Origin: Rusavskia elegans
Lineage: Eukaryota > Ascomycota > Lecanoromycetes > Teloschistales > Teloschistaceae
DNA: 64,000 bases
NCBI GenBank assembly: GCA_011316305.1
Contig: SAUG01000056.1
Coordinates: 186,001-250,000 of the forward strand
Direction: 5' to 3'
The notes below the pieces were generated by a model that was given only the letters and a program-made list of their open reading frames with translations, did not search any database and was not told the origin of the DNA. Positions 1-11,979 of the stretch are shown here, one piece after another. Numbering within the stretch: position 1 is the stretch's first letter; each line of letters starts with the position of its first letter. The position numbers and the translations under genes are program-made.

Positions 1-280
1 ATTACTGATAAATTATAGAATTAATAAATTATTACTTGAATATTTTAATAAAGATAATATATTTAGATAATATATTTTCTCGAATTAGAATTCTTTTAAT
101 TAGTATAGTTAATTAATTAGAGTTTTATTAGTAAATTTATATAAATATTATACTAGCTTTATCCTTTTATACTAGAGTTTAACGATTTTAGCGAGCCGGG
201 TCGGGTTATAATCTAAAATTTAAAGCCTGGTCGGGTCGGATTAGCTAATCCGAATTCGAAATCCGATCCGACAGCCAATC
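1..280. mobile_element. MITE-like element, right end only (cut by window edge)
   Basis: The right end carries a GC-richer block (about 190-280) ending in GCCAATC, the RIP-altered form of the family terminal repeat GCCAGTC, followed by TA at 281-282. The block reads like the right ends near 37359 and 41173. The left end is not in the window or is degraded. It belongs to the TIR/TA family described at 36893-37359. Confidence 0.5.
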
Positions 281-282
281 TA

Positions 283-1329
283 GTAAAAAGTTTATTCCTA
301 TTATTAATTAATCCTACTATAACTCTATAGTATCGAACTAGTCGATCTAAATCAATAAATCTATATTATTTTACTATACATTTTTTTTAAATAGAATTAG
401 AAAAAAGAATTTACAAAAATTAACTATTATATTTAAAATATATTTAGATTTCTTTTTAATATCGATTTTTTCGATTTTAGAAATTTAATAAAAAAGTTTA
501 TTATAATTTTCTTCCATAGTAGATCTAGTAGTATATAATGGTAGAATTATCTATAACGAATATAAATTATATATTTATTTTACTAATTACTAATATACTT
601 TCTACGATTTAATTATTCGAATTTTTGATTATAGAAAAGAAAATAGATAATTCTATTACAAAAGTTAAAAAATCTTTATTTTATCTAGATATTTTTATAA
701 TATTCTTTTATAATATTTTTCTATATGTTCGTCGATTATTATCTAGTTTTTATAGTTTTCTTTTTTCGATTAGAAACTATTTCTAGTTATTTCTAAATAT
801 TCGTAGCGTTATATTTAATTCCTGCTAATCTACTAATAGTAATTTATTTTAATTAATTTTAAAAATTGTATTATTAGAAATCTTTTTTATTTTTATATAA
901 TTATTTCGTCGATTGAAAATATTTTTACTTTATTTTCTTTTTCTAGTATATAATATATCTTTAATTATAATACTAATCTTTTAATAATCTGTTTTATTAT
1001 TATAAAGTACATAAGATTTATATATTTCGTAAAGATTATTAAATCTGAAAATCTTTCTACGTATATTTTCTACATTTTCAGTATTATTACTTTTACTAGT
1101 AGTTTTTTATTATAGATATTATTATACTATTTTAATAGCGATAGTTCTTTTAATATATTGATTAGAAAATATTAGTATATTATATATACTTACGTAAAAT
1201 ATATACCGATAGTTAGATTTAATATATCGGTTTCGATTTATAAGAGTTTCTTTATATCGAACATTTTTAAAATAGAATTTTAAATATATAAACATTTAGA
1301 AACTTTAAGTATTTTCTATTTTTCTTTTT
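283..1329. other. AT-rich, RIP-like DNA without gene
   Basis: Very AT-rich, almost no CA or TG, stops in all frames. No terminal repeats or protein motifs recognised. Confidence 0.6.
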
Positions 1330-2235
1330 TCTATTTAGTTAATTTGTTTTAGTTTTAGTATCCGGATAACCAGTAGTTCGATAAATAAATCAAACGTTAG
1401 TATATCAGTATTAAATATACGGTAATAGAATTTATATTTTAAATTAATTAACGTAAATAATAGATCTAGAAATTTTTAATTTAAATTTATTTAGTAATAT
1501 AATATATTCTTCTATCGATAGATTAACTAACGTATAAGTTTTTATAGATAAATATATCTTATAGTTATCGCTTTATTTTCTTTTACTAATAGTAAAAATC
1601 TAAAATTTTATATATATATATATATACTCCCGTAATAGCTATAATATTGTTATACTAGACGATAGTACCTTTTCATATCCGTAATAACTATATCCACCCT
1701 CGCGGATATCGACTATCTCGTTATAGCTAGAGCAACCTATTTTAACTTCGATAAAAATCTCTTTTTTACTACTTTTAAAATACGCTATTCGACTTCCCTA
1801 CTATCTTTTAACCTAATCGATCGGGTAAAGTTTCTAGCTATAGTAAATAGCGTACTAGCTAGTGATTCTATAGCTAGCGACCTTTTTGAAACTATATAAA
1901 TTAAAGAATACTTTAATAGTTTAACGGAATATTAAGTTACAGGCTATATAATAAATATAGCCGAGGTAAAGACTATTCGTAATAACTTCGTAATAAAATA
2001 AATAGATAGAGCGGATATATTAGTTACTTATAATCGTTTATAACGTCGAGGAAAAAATAGTAAAGAATTCGTAATCGTAAACAAAAAGGCAATAATTAAA
2101 TAGAAATAATTAACTACGCTATAAATCTTGCCTAACGAATATATCTTTAGCTGTAAAAATCTTTTTATCTATACAATTTATAATCGTTGCCGTATATAAT
2201 GTTAATAAAATATATATATCTATATAATAACTCAA
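1330..2235 (+). repeat. Dispersed repeat family R1, copy 1
   Basis: About 0.9 kb that can be followed, with many C/T and G/A differences, in 10617-11440 on the same strand, at 19211-19383 (start only) and in reverse orientation at 19850-20487. All copies begin with a block around TAGTTTTAGTATCC and share a stretch around ATCGATCGGGTAAAG further in. The family is not recognised. This copy keeps slightly more GC than its surroundings (1.62-2.10 kb). No usable open frame remains. Confidence 0.6.
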
Positions 2236-5200
2236 TATAATTCCAGATAGAAGTTTTCTAAAACTAAAAGGGAAATAGAAATATAATTTTCTACAGAAAA
2301 ATAATCCCGAAACTAAATTAAATCTTGCTAAAACCGCGATTTCAAAGACAGCTAGCGTTTCCGAAATTCTATTTCTACGGCAGATCTAGTATAATTATTT
2401 TTCTTCTATTTTCTAATAATATTAATATTTCGATCGAATAGACGGTATATACGCCGTATTAATTGTTTATCAATAGGATTAAATTCAGCTATAAATAGAT
2501 CGTCCGTCTCTATATAATTCGACTTACGATATCTCTTATTTAAAAATCAAATCGTCTCTAGTACGATCAAAGTAACGTTCGAATATATAATCTAAAGTAA
2601 TAACAATATATATAATTTAATAATTTATAAACGAATTATCTACTATTTTCGAAAACTAAACGATATTTTCTAAAAAAAAAATTATTAAATAGAAAGAAAT
2701 CTTTTTAATTATTTAATCGTTATTTTAAACTAAAACGTAGGCCTTTACGTATTTATTTATCGGACGTTAGATTTAATAATCAAATCGAAAATCTTTAAAG
2801 ATAATTTAAAAAAAGTTATTAAAAATAAAAAAAATAAAAAAAAATATTATAACTAAAGCCAGTTAGAATCTATAGATTTTTATAAAAAATAAATATAAAG
2901 ATATCTACTAACTTTTTCAATTGCTATTTTATAAACAATTTTAATTATTTAATTAAATTACTTTTTTATTTAAAATAAAGTTTTCTATATATATATTATT
3001 ATATCAAACGTTTTATCTATATTCTTAAATTCAATTCGTATCATTATATAATATTCCAGTTTTTTATTCTATCTATTTATATAATTACTATTTTAACGTC
3101 CAATCGTCTATTTTTTTCTTTTTACGCGTTCGTTTTAATAAAATGTTTCTCTGAATATATTATTATTTTCGTACTTTTAATATTTTCCGTCGTTAATATA
3201 TTTACTATATATTATTATTCTCGTAGCGGCGAGAAATTTTAATACGGAATAATTTTATTTTATTTTACGAGAAAACTAGATAGATTTTTTACTAGACTGG
3301 CGTATGCAAAATTTAAAAAACAAGAGGTAACAGATAGTGAACCGCGTACGATCTATATAAAAACTATATAAACTCTTTATATAAAGTATTGCTAGCGGAT
3401 TCTATAATATAAGTAATATTTACTTTATATTCTATTCTTTTAGTTCAATATATCGTTGTAGTAAATTAAATTCTATAGTCTATTCAATAGAGACAGCGGT
3501 TACGATTATATATATATTATTTCTAATAGATAGAAATACGTTTAGTTTTTTATTCGTAGATTTCGTAAAGTTTATATTTCTATTAAAATTCGTTTTTCTA
3601 TTTAATTACTCTAAAGATCTATTAGTTAGTTTAATAATCGACTTGTAATAATATTTATATAGAAAATAAAGATTAAATAATCGCTTTACCTATAATAATT
3701 ATTATAGAAATATTTTCTTTAATATTATATCGGGCGGTCTATATAAGTTATTAATAAATCTTGGGATTTTATTTTAGATAATATTTATCTATTCGATTAG
3801 TTCTAAAGATCTACTAGTACTAGTATAAAGGAACGATATTTACATTTTTTTCATTTTGAAAATCTCTATATCGTTATATCGGATCGTTATATAGTAGATA
3901 TTTCGAAAGAAAAACGTAATAATTATTTCTAAATATCGTTCGATTTTTATAATTTTTCAATCTATTTTTTCAATAAACTCGTTAGATATATATATATTGT
4001 TCTTATATCTCAATCGCTTTTTTTTAGAATTTCGCCTTTAGTTTTTTATATTTATTCAATATCTTTACGCTATAATCGAAGCTAATTAAAATTTTAATTC
4101 TAAAAATATATATTTTTAGTTTGATATCCGATATATCTATTAGAAATCAAATAAAAAAAATCTTTAAAAAAAAGTTTTATTTTCGCCTAGTTTATACTTT
4201 TTGTAATAGTGTTTTTTTTACCAACGTTTTAAAATTCTTCGATATTTCGTTATATATTTTCTAAAGAATTTTATCTGGTATAGATTTTCTAAAAAATTTT
4301 ATTCAATATAGATTATATATTTTATATACGAATCGTTTATTTTTTTCGATTAATCTTTTTCTATTAGTCAACAATTTCTTTATATTTTATATTAAATTTT
4401 TATATGACGTATATAATAATTAATAGATTTCTTTTCTATAATTATAATATTTATAGCTATAAAGAATTCAATTATTATTCGAATCGTATTTGGAATGAAT
4501 TAGTTATTATAATAAATTAAATAGATGATTTGATCTATATTTATCTTTTATATTATAATAGATTTGCTTTTTTCTATCTATATTTACGTTTTAGCTATAC
4601 GTTATTGAAAAAAAATATTATATTTCGTTTCGATAATACCGATAATCAAATTCGTATTACTATAAAATATTTATCGATTCGGTAGTATAAAACCTAATAT
4701 AGTCTATCGTAAAATAGAAACGTCTTCTTATATAGTTTAGCGAATTTCTCCAGCTGTTATTATATAGTTATCTGATTTTATAAAATATAGTATTCGGAAG
4801 GATTCGTTAATAATACTTGTTAAAAGTTTTTAACTCTATGATTTAATTCGATGAAATTATTAATTCTATTCGAATAAAAAAATTTAGAATTTATTACAAT
4901 AATATATTCCGTTTTTTAAATCATTTTAAAGTAATAAATCGCTTTAATATCGTCTAAAAATTCTTTTATTTTATTTTACTAAAATTTTTAATTTATTTGT
5001 TTAGCTATAGATTGTCTATATCAATAGATAATCCAATCGATTTTAGCGTTAGTAAATCGTATCTATTTATTAATTCGTCTGCCGTATCGATTTAAATAGT
5101 ATAATAAAAAGATTTTTTTTTTAATTTAGTCGTAGATTTTTATAAACTAGATACTTTTCCGCTATTTCTATAGATAGATAATATCGTATTTTGGAATATT

Positions 5201-5850
5201 AACTTTTAATAGTAATAGTATTAATCTATCGTTGAATTTCTAAAAATTATAATAAAAACTATAAACTTTTTTTCGTATTTCGAATATTTATAAAGTATTG
5301 AATTTTAATTAATATTTAAAAAATCCTTTTTTTTAAATCGAAATTGATTTCAGATATTGGATTACCTGTAATTATAAAAATAAAGCTGTCTATAAAATAG
5401 TAATCGTTCCGAAACGTAATAAAAGCTTGCTAGAATATCGTAATTTAAATTTTCGAAAAATAATTAGATACGTTTAATAACGTAGCGAAAGAACGAACAA
5501 TTTTTAATTCGTCGAAATAACAAAAGACGTAGCGTACCGTTAGTAGAAATATATAAATCAGAGAAATTAAAAACGCTAGCTTATAATCAAATATAGAATT
5601 AAAAGACGATCGTTTCGTAGATCGAATAATTATTGGATTGATTTCTATTCTAGTTCCTTTAATTCGTTTTCGAAGTTTAAAATTACGAAGAAAAATATTT
5701 TTACCGGATTCGAACAATCGAGATATTTAGATATTATAAATATAGACAACGTATTTTTAGAAAGACGATAGTATTTACTATTATATAGTAATTACCATTA
5801 TATTTCAATTAATAAAATTATATAAAACGAATTTGGTAATAATATTAAAA
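2236..5850. other. AT-rich, RIP-like DNA, no identifiable gene
   Basis: About 3.6 kb of very AT-rich DNA. Degenerate protein-like stretches can be read on the minus strand (for example within 3.2-5.7 kb, including a 90-codon frame at 5445-5717), but stops are dense and I recognise no family. Probably an old mobile element. Confidence 0.5.
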
Positions 5851-5867
5851 AATATATAGTAGTTTTA
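5851..5867. repeat. Target-site duplication, left copy, SINE A
   Basis: The 17-base string AATATATAGTAGTTTTA occurs here and again at 6300-6316, exactly flanking the tRNA-like element. Length and perfect identity fit target-primed retrotransposition by a LINE-type machinery. Confidence 0.85.
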
Positions 5868-6299
5868 GATCTAGGTGACGTAGTGGCAACGTTACGTAAT
5901 CTAGAGATCTAACGGATCCGCGTTCTATTTCGGAATTAGCGGAGTTAATCTAGCAGGGCGGAGGTTCGAATTCTTCGAAGGCTAACTTAATATTTAAGTT
6001 TTTTCTAATCGACTAAGTCGATTTTTATATAGAATTTATATAGAGATTATATAGAAGGATCATTTAGAAGATTATTTCGACCTAGCCGTTTCTAATCCAT
6101 ATCAGTTAAGTTAATTAAAGTTAAATAGATTACGGTTTCTCTCTAGATTTTAGTTTAAATATAGCTTCTTCGGAAGTTTTTAATTCGAGTTTTCGGTAAA
6201 ATATTTAAATATTAAATAATTACGTAATCTGATCGAATCAGCGCCTCTAGCGTTAAATTCGTAAAAGATTAAAATTAAAAATCCGAAGATTTAATCGTA
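5868..6299 (+). mobile_element. tRNA-derived SINE-like element, copy A (432 bp)
   Basis: The head resembles a tRNA gene: an A-box-like segment near 5873-5890 and a B-box-like GGTTCGAATTC near 5970. The body continues about 300 bp and ends near TTTAATCGT, without a long A tail. It aligns end to end with 47796-48214, mostly with C/T and G/A differences. Perfect 17-bp target duplications flank it (5851-5867, 6300-6316). The A-to-B box spacing is longer than in an ordinary tRNA, so a working tRNA is unlikely. It depends on another element for movement. This copy is more RIP-altered than copy B. Confidence 0.8.
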
Positions 6300-6316
6300 A
6301 ATATATAGTAGTTTTA
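6300..6316. repeat. Target-site duplication, right copy, SINE A
   Basis: Perfect repeat of 5851-5867. Confidence 0.85.
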
Positions 6317-7028
6317 ATAATTTAATATTTTAATAAATTAATAATATAGTAATTTTAGTAAATAAATACTTTAAAAAATTAATTAATTTATTAATTCCAG
6401 TCGACAAATATTTTAAATACTTGAGAATTTTATTATTTCAATAAATATTAATCGCTAAATTTTTAGAATTTACATTTAATTAAATAAATCACGTTATTTA
6501 TCATTTTAGTAATTAGATTGACTTGTTTTTATAGTTTTTAAATTAATTATATGTCGTATTGTAAACTTACAGATATATTAACAAAATTAATTATCTATTA
6601 GAAAAACGACTATCCGCTAGTTTCTATAATATCAAAGTACTAATATTTAGCCGAATTAATAAAATAAACTGCTAAACATTAGTTAAAATCGTTTATTTCG
6701 TTTTTTTCGTTTTATTTACGGAGTATTATTTCGACTGCCGTCTTTTAGATAAAAATTAACTAAATAACAGAAAATCTTTATTAATTCTATAACGTTGTAG
6801 TTATATAATTTATTCTACGTTGTTTTTTCGTTCATTCTCTTTGGATTTTTAATAACGAATCTAATAATTATATATAGCTATCTTTTTATCTATACTTTAA
6901 TTTTTTTAACGGAAGATTTAATTAAAAATTTACTATTTAGATATTAATAGAATTTAGTATTATACGTTCCTTCTATTTTATTCGTTTTTATCGGTAGATT
7001 TTCTTTCGAAAGTTATATAATATATATA
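6317..7028. other. AT-rich spacer
   Basis: RIP-like AT-rich DNA. No gene, terminal repeat or family match seen. Confidence 0.6.
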
Positions 7029-7476
7029 GACTAGCCAATTTAGTACGAGTTTCCGTCGGTATCTATAATCCGATCCGATTTTTTAATAGGTCGAATCGAT
7101 TTAGTTTATTGAACGGTCGGTTCTAGATCGAATCTAGAAATCTAATAGAAATTAACGAAGTCTTTACTAATAGTTTAACACTTTAATTAAGAAGTTATTT
7201 AAATATATAAATTAAATAAATTTAGGAAATCCTTTCCATTTAACTAAAAGTTTACTAGCTAGTATATTTTATAAATTATTAATTAATTTATAAAATTAGT
7301 ATTTATTTTATTTTATATTTATTTAAATTCTATAGATTTAATAGTAATTTTAAATCGAATTAGATCATAAATTAGAAATCGAAAATCTATCGATTCGATG
7401 TCTAGAAAAGTCGAAATCGATTCGGATCGGATCGATTTCTTTAATCTAGATTTAAAACCCGATCCCACGGCTATTT
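7029..7476 (+). mobile_element. MITE-like TIR element (448 bp)
   Basis: Left terminus GACTAGC preceded by TA (7027-7028). Right terminus GCTATTT followed by TA (7477-7478); both are RIP variants of GACTGGC/GCCAGTC. Inside each end lies the family's GC-richer subterminal block (GATCCGATT-like). No coding capacity. Confidence 0.7.
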
Positions 7477-7699
7477 TAGATATTTAATATTTTCGATTAT
7501 ATTTAATCTAAAACTATCGTATAGTAGATAGTTAAATTCGATACTTATAGAATATATAATCCGATAAATAGATATATAGTTCTCTTTCTATTTTATCCGA
7601 AATCTATTAAAACCGCGACGACGTCTAAAATAAATAGGTTTTATCTTTAAATTTTACGTATCAATATATTATTAATTCTTCCCGTTTTACTTAATTAAT

Positions 7700-7932
7700 T
7701 GTTTTATTTATTTTTTTGATATTCGATCAACCGTCGATTTCGTAAGCAATTTACTTTAGTATTAATACGCTAGCGTTTGATATACGGTATAAAAACTGGT
7801 ATTCCAGTCTAATTAATTTAAACTAAAAAACTATGTAAAATTAACTCGAATCTACTTTATAATACGCTCGTAATATAAACTTCTATAGTTTATTTAAAAT
7901 ATAATATAGTAGAATTTTCGTATAAATATATA
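7700..7932 (+). repeat. Dispersed repeat R2, copy 1
   Basis: Aligns over about 230 bp with 38896-39132. Shared landmarks are a GATCAACYGTCG block and TACGCTAGCGTT. Differences are mostly C/T or G/A. Family not recognised. Confidence 0.6.
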
Positions 7933-7940
7933 TTTTATTA

Positions 7941-8489
7941 GACTGGCCGTTAGATCGGATTTCGAACCCGGGTTTATATTCTGGATTCGAATCGAGTTAG
8001 TTCCGACTTTTTTAAATACCGATCCGAGTCGGTTCTAATTTTTTTTAGATATCGACCCGATTCGGTTCCGGATCGAACCCGGGTTCCCGGATTCAATCTA
8101 CTAAAACTACTAAAGTCTAGTATAAAAGTATGATTCTAGTATAAAAGTAAAACTCTAGTATAAAAATAATATTTATCTATTAAAAATCAATTTAATAAAT
8201 AGAAATATATTATCTATATATATCATTTATAGTCAAAATTGATTATTTATTTATTTATTATATTAATTATAGTATTATATTATTATAATTATAGTAATAT
8301 ATTATATATAGAAAGTTTAATTAGTCGGATCGGATTTCTATTAGTATCTATTTTATAACCCGACCTAACTTTTAGTTCCAATTTTAGAAACCGACCTATA
8401 TCGTTTAGTAAGTTAGATCGAACCGACTCGCTAAAACTCGGATTAAATTCCCGAAGTACCGATAGGAATCCGACTCGAAATAGCCAGTT
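7941..8489 (-). mobile_element. MITE-like TIR element (549 bp)
   Basis: Left terminus GACTGGC after TA (7939-7940); right terminus GCCAGTT before TA (8490-8491). The subterminal blocks are in the reverse order to the copy at 36893, so it lies in the opposite orientation. Non-coding. Confidence 0.75.
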
Positions 8490-8722
8490 TATATCTTATA
8501 GTCGCTTCTTTTTTATCTTCTTTTACTAGTATCTATAACTACTACGGACTGATTTAATTTATATTATCGTATCTAACGTACGTATTTCCCGTAATAGTCT
8601 AGAATACAAGCTAATATATATATAAGTTCTACTAATAATACTAGACCTGGATTTTTAATATCTTTTAAAGTAGTCGCCGATAGAATCCTTTATCTATAAC
8701 TACTATTATACCTTTCTAATTA

Positions 8723-9237
8723 GAAGAAATAGAATTCGATATCGCTAAACTTAAGCTACTCGATAATATCGACCGAGTTCTCGCTAGTCCGCCTACTATA
8801 ACGGACTTTAAATCCCGAAATCCGTCGGTTCAAACTACGATATTAAAGTTTTATATTCCGAATACGCCGGAGTCGTATAGTTTTAGCGACTATATTAAAC
8901 TTCTAGCAGGGGCCTTTATTCTACTAGATACCGAGCTAGTAGTTATTAAATATCTAGATAGATTAGTAGGCCGTCTAGATTCGGGTATAACCGTAGATAA
9001 AGACGAAATAACGAAAGTAAAAGATAGTATTACCGCCTGATAGATAGTCCTAGAAGCTATATTAGTAGCTTATAATCGTACGTATTTCGAACTGGTATAA
9101 GAGAATCCTGGCAGAAGGTCGCTCGCTTTTTCGTATATATGGAATGATGTTTGTTCTACGTGGAAGATTGCGAGTGACAAAAGGTACATTTATATAGGAA
9201 AGGAATAGTAATCAAATAGAGGATATAATAGAATAAA
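8723..9237 (+). pseudogene. Unidentified coding remnant with RIP-type stops
   Basis: From 8723 a frame stays open for about 105 codons in a region with better GC than its surroundings. It then meets TGA-TAG (about 9038-9043), exactly what TGG-CAG (Trp-Gln) gives after C-to-T changes on both strands. The same frame continues with VLEAILVAYNRTYFEL, and this second part is repeated at 26196-26500 with the same reading, so it belonged to a repeated protein-coding element. Segment 9100-9240 still contains CA and TG and looks less mutated than its flanks. I do not recognise the protein. It could be the C-terminal part of a transposon-encoded protein. No ATG start was identified. Confidence 0.45.
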
Positions 9238-9395
9238 AACGATTAACGCTGTAAATTTTAGTTAACTATTTCTTTTAACTGCGAAAATTCTTTGCTGTAC
9301 AAGCAACAACTGTTGTTACCGTATAAAAACTACGGTAATGAAACGTATATATATAATAATTCAATTATAACCCCGGACAAAGGTTCTATAAGAGG
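9040..9395 (+). repeat. Dispersed repeat R3, copy 1 (3' end of an element)
   Basis: Shared with 26196-26500 and, for its last ~75 bp, with 42528-42605. It ends with a small hairpin, TTACCGTA / TACGGTAA, followed by an ACGTATATATATAATA stretch in all copies. The 5' part overlaps the coding remnant, so this looks like coding end plus 3' untranslated end of one mobile element. Confidence 0.6.
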
Positions 9396-10300
9396 TTAAT
9401 AATTAATAATATTAAATATAACTATAAGTTTCCAACTTTTACCAGCCGATATTATATAATCTAATATTATTTCCCGACGTATAAAATTTGAAAGCTAGAA
9501 ATTTTTAATATAATCAAAGTAAAATAAAGTTAAAACGTTTTATTTACTATAATATTTAAACTCGAATTCTACGACGCAAAACCGTTCGATAAAAATTCTA
9601 GAAATATTACGGCTATTACGATTAGTAGCTTTTTTCTACTTCGAATTAAAAAAATATTAAAAGATATTATTGATTTTCGAATTACCAATTTCCGGCCAAG
9701 GATTTTATCCGCGTCGAGATTTAGATTTAATAACGTTAGAACTATAGAATACAATCAAAATAAAGCTACAATTTTAAAACGAAAAATCGAAAAAGAAAAA
9801 ATATAAAAATATTAGATACGATAGATAAATCTTTTTTAAAAAACAATTTAAAGTTTATATAAATTCTATTTTTTAATTTATATTTTCTTTTTAGAATATA
9901 ATATTATTTATAAAGAAAAAGTTACTAAATTCGAAATTTCAATTTATAACGATTATAAAAATCTTAAAACTTGATAATATCCGAAGATAATTTTTTCGTT
10001 ATATAATATTCGAATTATATATTTAGTTTATTATTATATCCGTTTATAGACTAATATCTCTACTTTTTACTTATTTATTAAATAGTTATTTTTTTAAAAT
10101 TATTATTAATCATTAGTTTATATATAGTATTTTGTTTTTGATATAAAAATTTTAAAATATAAATATATCCGGATATTATTATTTATATAGTAATCAAAAG
10201 ATATATTTACTCTACGATTTTAGTTAAATAGATAAATATATTTACTTTTTATTTGAATAGTTAATAATTATCTATTTAGATAATTTAATCGCTATTTTTA
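9396..10300. other. AT-rich spacer
   Basis: RIP-like DNA. The only frame over 60 codons (9569-9754, minus) shows no motif and is taken as chance. Confidence 0.55.
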
Positions 10301-10610
10301 AACTGGCTGTTTCGGTACGGATTTCTAAAAATAAAGTTTTTATAATTTCTACGGATTTCTAACGATACTTCGGAAATCCGATCTAAATTTAATAAATTGG
10401 TTCGATTCGATCTATTAAATAGTTCGAGTCGATTTCTAATATTAGAATCGATAGTTAAATTAGATTATAAAATAGAAATTAATAGAATCTCTATTTAATC
10501 CGATATATAATTAAATTTGACAGTTAATTATTATAATTTCTATAACTAATTATTGATTTAGATAAAATCATTTAATTATAATATGAATTTTTAATAATTT
10601 AAAATAGTAA
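10301..10610 (+). mobile_element. MITE-like element, truncated
   Basis: Left terminus AACTGGC after TA (10299-10300), with the subterminal block and internal part. The right end is missing, and repeat R1 copy 2 begins at about 10617. Confidence 0.55.
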
Positions 10611-10616
10611 TATTGC

Positions 10617-11440
10617 TTTACTTAATTTGCTTTAGTTTTAATATTCGATAAACGAATAGTTCAATAAATAAACTGACCGTTAGTATATTAATATCGAATA
10701 TATAGTAATAAGATTTATATTCTAGTTTAATTAACGTATAATATATTTTATAAAAATTTAAAATTAAAATTATTTAGATATATATAGTAGTTTTCAATCG
10801 ATAATTTAATATAGAACTTTTTATAGCTAAATATTCTTCGTAGTTATCGTATTTCGTTATTACTAGTAATATAAACTCTAGAATACTATATTTTCGTAAA
10901 TATTATTATTTATTTAAACTTTTATATACGTATAGATTTCTTTAATAGCTATATCGTAGTTAAACTAGACGATGATACTTTTTTATATCTATAATAATTA
11001 TATCTATTCGCATTGATATTAATTATTTTTTTTAGTAAAATCAATCTATATTAATTATAATAAAATCTTTTTTTTACCGCTTTTAAAACGTACTATCCGA
11101 CTTTTCTATCTTTTTTTAATCTAATCGATCGGATATAATTATAGGTATTATAGCTAATATATTATATAATTACTTTTTTAAAACTATATAAACTAGAAAG
11201 TACTTTAACAATTTAATAAAAAATTTTGATAAAAGCTATATAATAGATAGATATATATATATGTATAACGTCAATAAAATAGTAGTAGAAAACTTATAAT
11301 CGTAAATTAAAAAGAAAATAGTTATAATAGAAAAAATTGACTACGTTATAAATTTTATCAAACGAATAAATTTTTAGTAATAACAATCTTTTATATATAA
11401 ATATATTAATTATTGTCGTATATAACGTTAATGAAATATA
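10617..11440 (+). repeat. Dispersed repeat family R1, copy 2
   Basis: Second long copy of the repeat at 1330-2235, more AT-rich than copy 1. A 60-codon minus-strand frame inside it is a by-product of AT richness. Confidence 0.6.
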
Positions 11441-11618
11441 TATATTTAATATCAATATAAAATCAAATAGAAACATTCTAGAAAAGTAACTAATAATAGA
11501 TTTTATTTAATATTAGCTAATATAACGTCTATAATCTATATTAATTTTTTAAAAATTTTTTTTAGATTACATATTTTTTTCCTAAATTTTTTAACTAAAT
11601 AAAGTTCGATTATTTACT

Positions 11619-11789
11619 GTTACGGTTGCTTATTGGCTGGGTTTTTATCAGATCAGCGGACGTTAACCTAGAGTGATTAGTATTATAGAGCCAGCCCTAC
11701 TGGCTCTACTTCCTTTTTTATATATATAGTTTTTATAGATTAGTTTAATATTATTACGATTACTATATATCTACTATATACTCGCTTTA
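11619..11789 (+). repeat. Gypsy 1 5' LTR
   Basis: Starts TGTTACGG. Pairs with 18499-18669; shared landmarks are AGAGCCAG, the CTCTACYTCC block and CTACTATATACTCG near the end. Confidence 0.8.
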
Positions 11790-11791
11790 GT

Positions 11792-11803
11792 TAGTAGTAA
11801 TAA
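11792..11803 (+). other. Gypsy 1 primer-binding site (candidate)
   Basis: TAGTAGTAATAA, two bases after the 5' LTR. The same 12-mer follows the 5' LTR of the other two Gypsy elements here. Before RIP it probably began TGG, as expected for pairing with a tRNA 3' CCA end. Confidence 0.6.
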
Positions 11804-11979
11804 ATAGTTACTTTTTTTAGCCGTTTTAATACCTTTAAATCCCTTATTAGGCTTTTTAATAACCGTCAGATAAAGGGCCTAAATAGATAAATAAATATAA
11901 TCTAAAGCTTTTCGATCGGCTAGTTTTATTAGAAATTTATAATATATCTATTATATAAGACCCTACTATTTCCGTATTA

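Noticed and set aside
5445..5717. 90-codon minus-strand frame
   Set aside because: Ile/Phe/Lys-rich product from RIP-mutated DNA with no motif; length is compatible with chance or with decayed transposon sequence.
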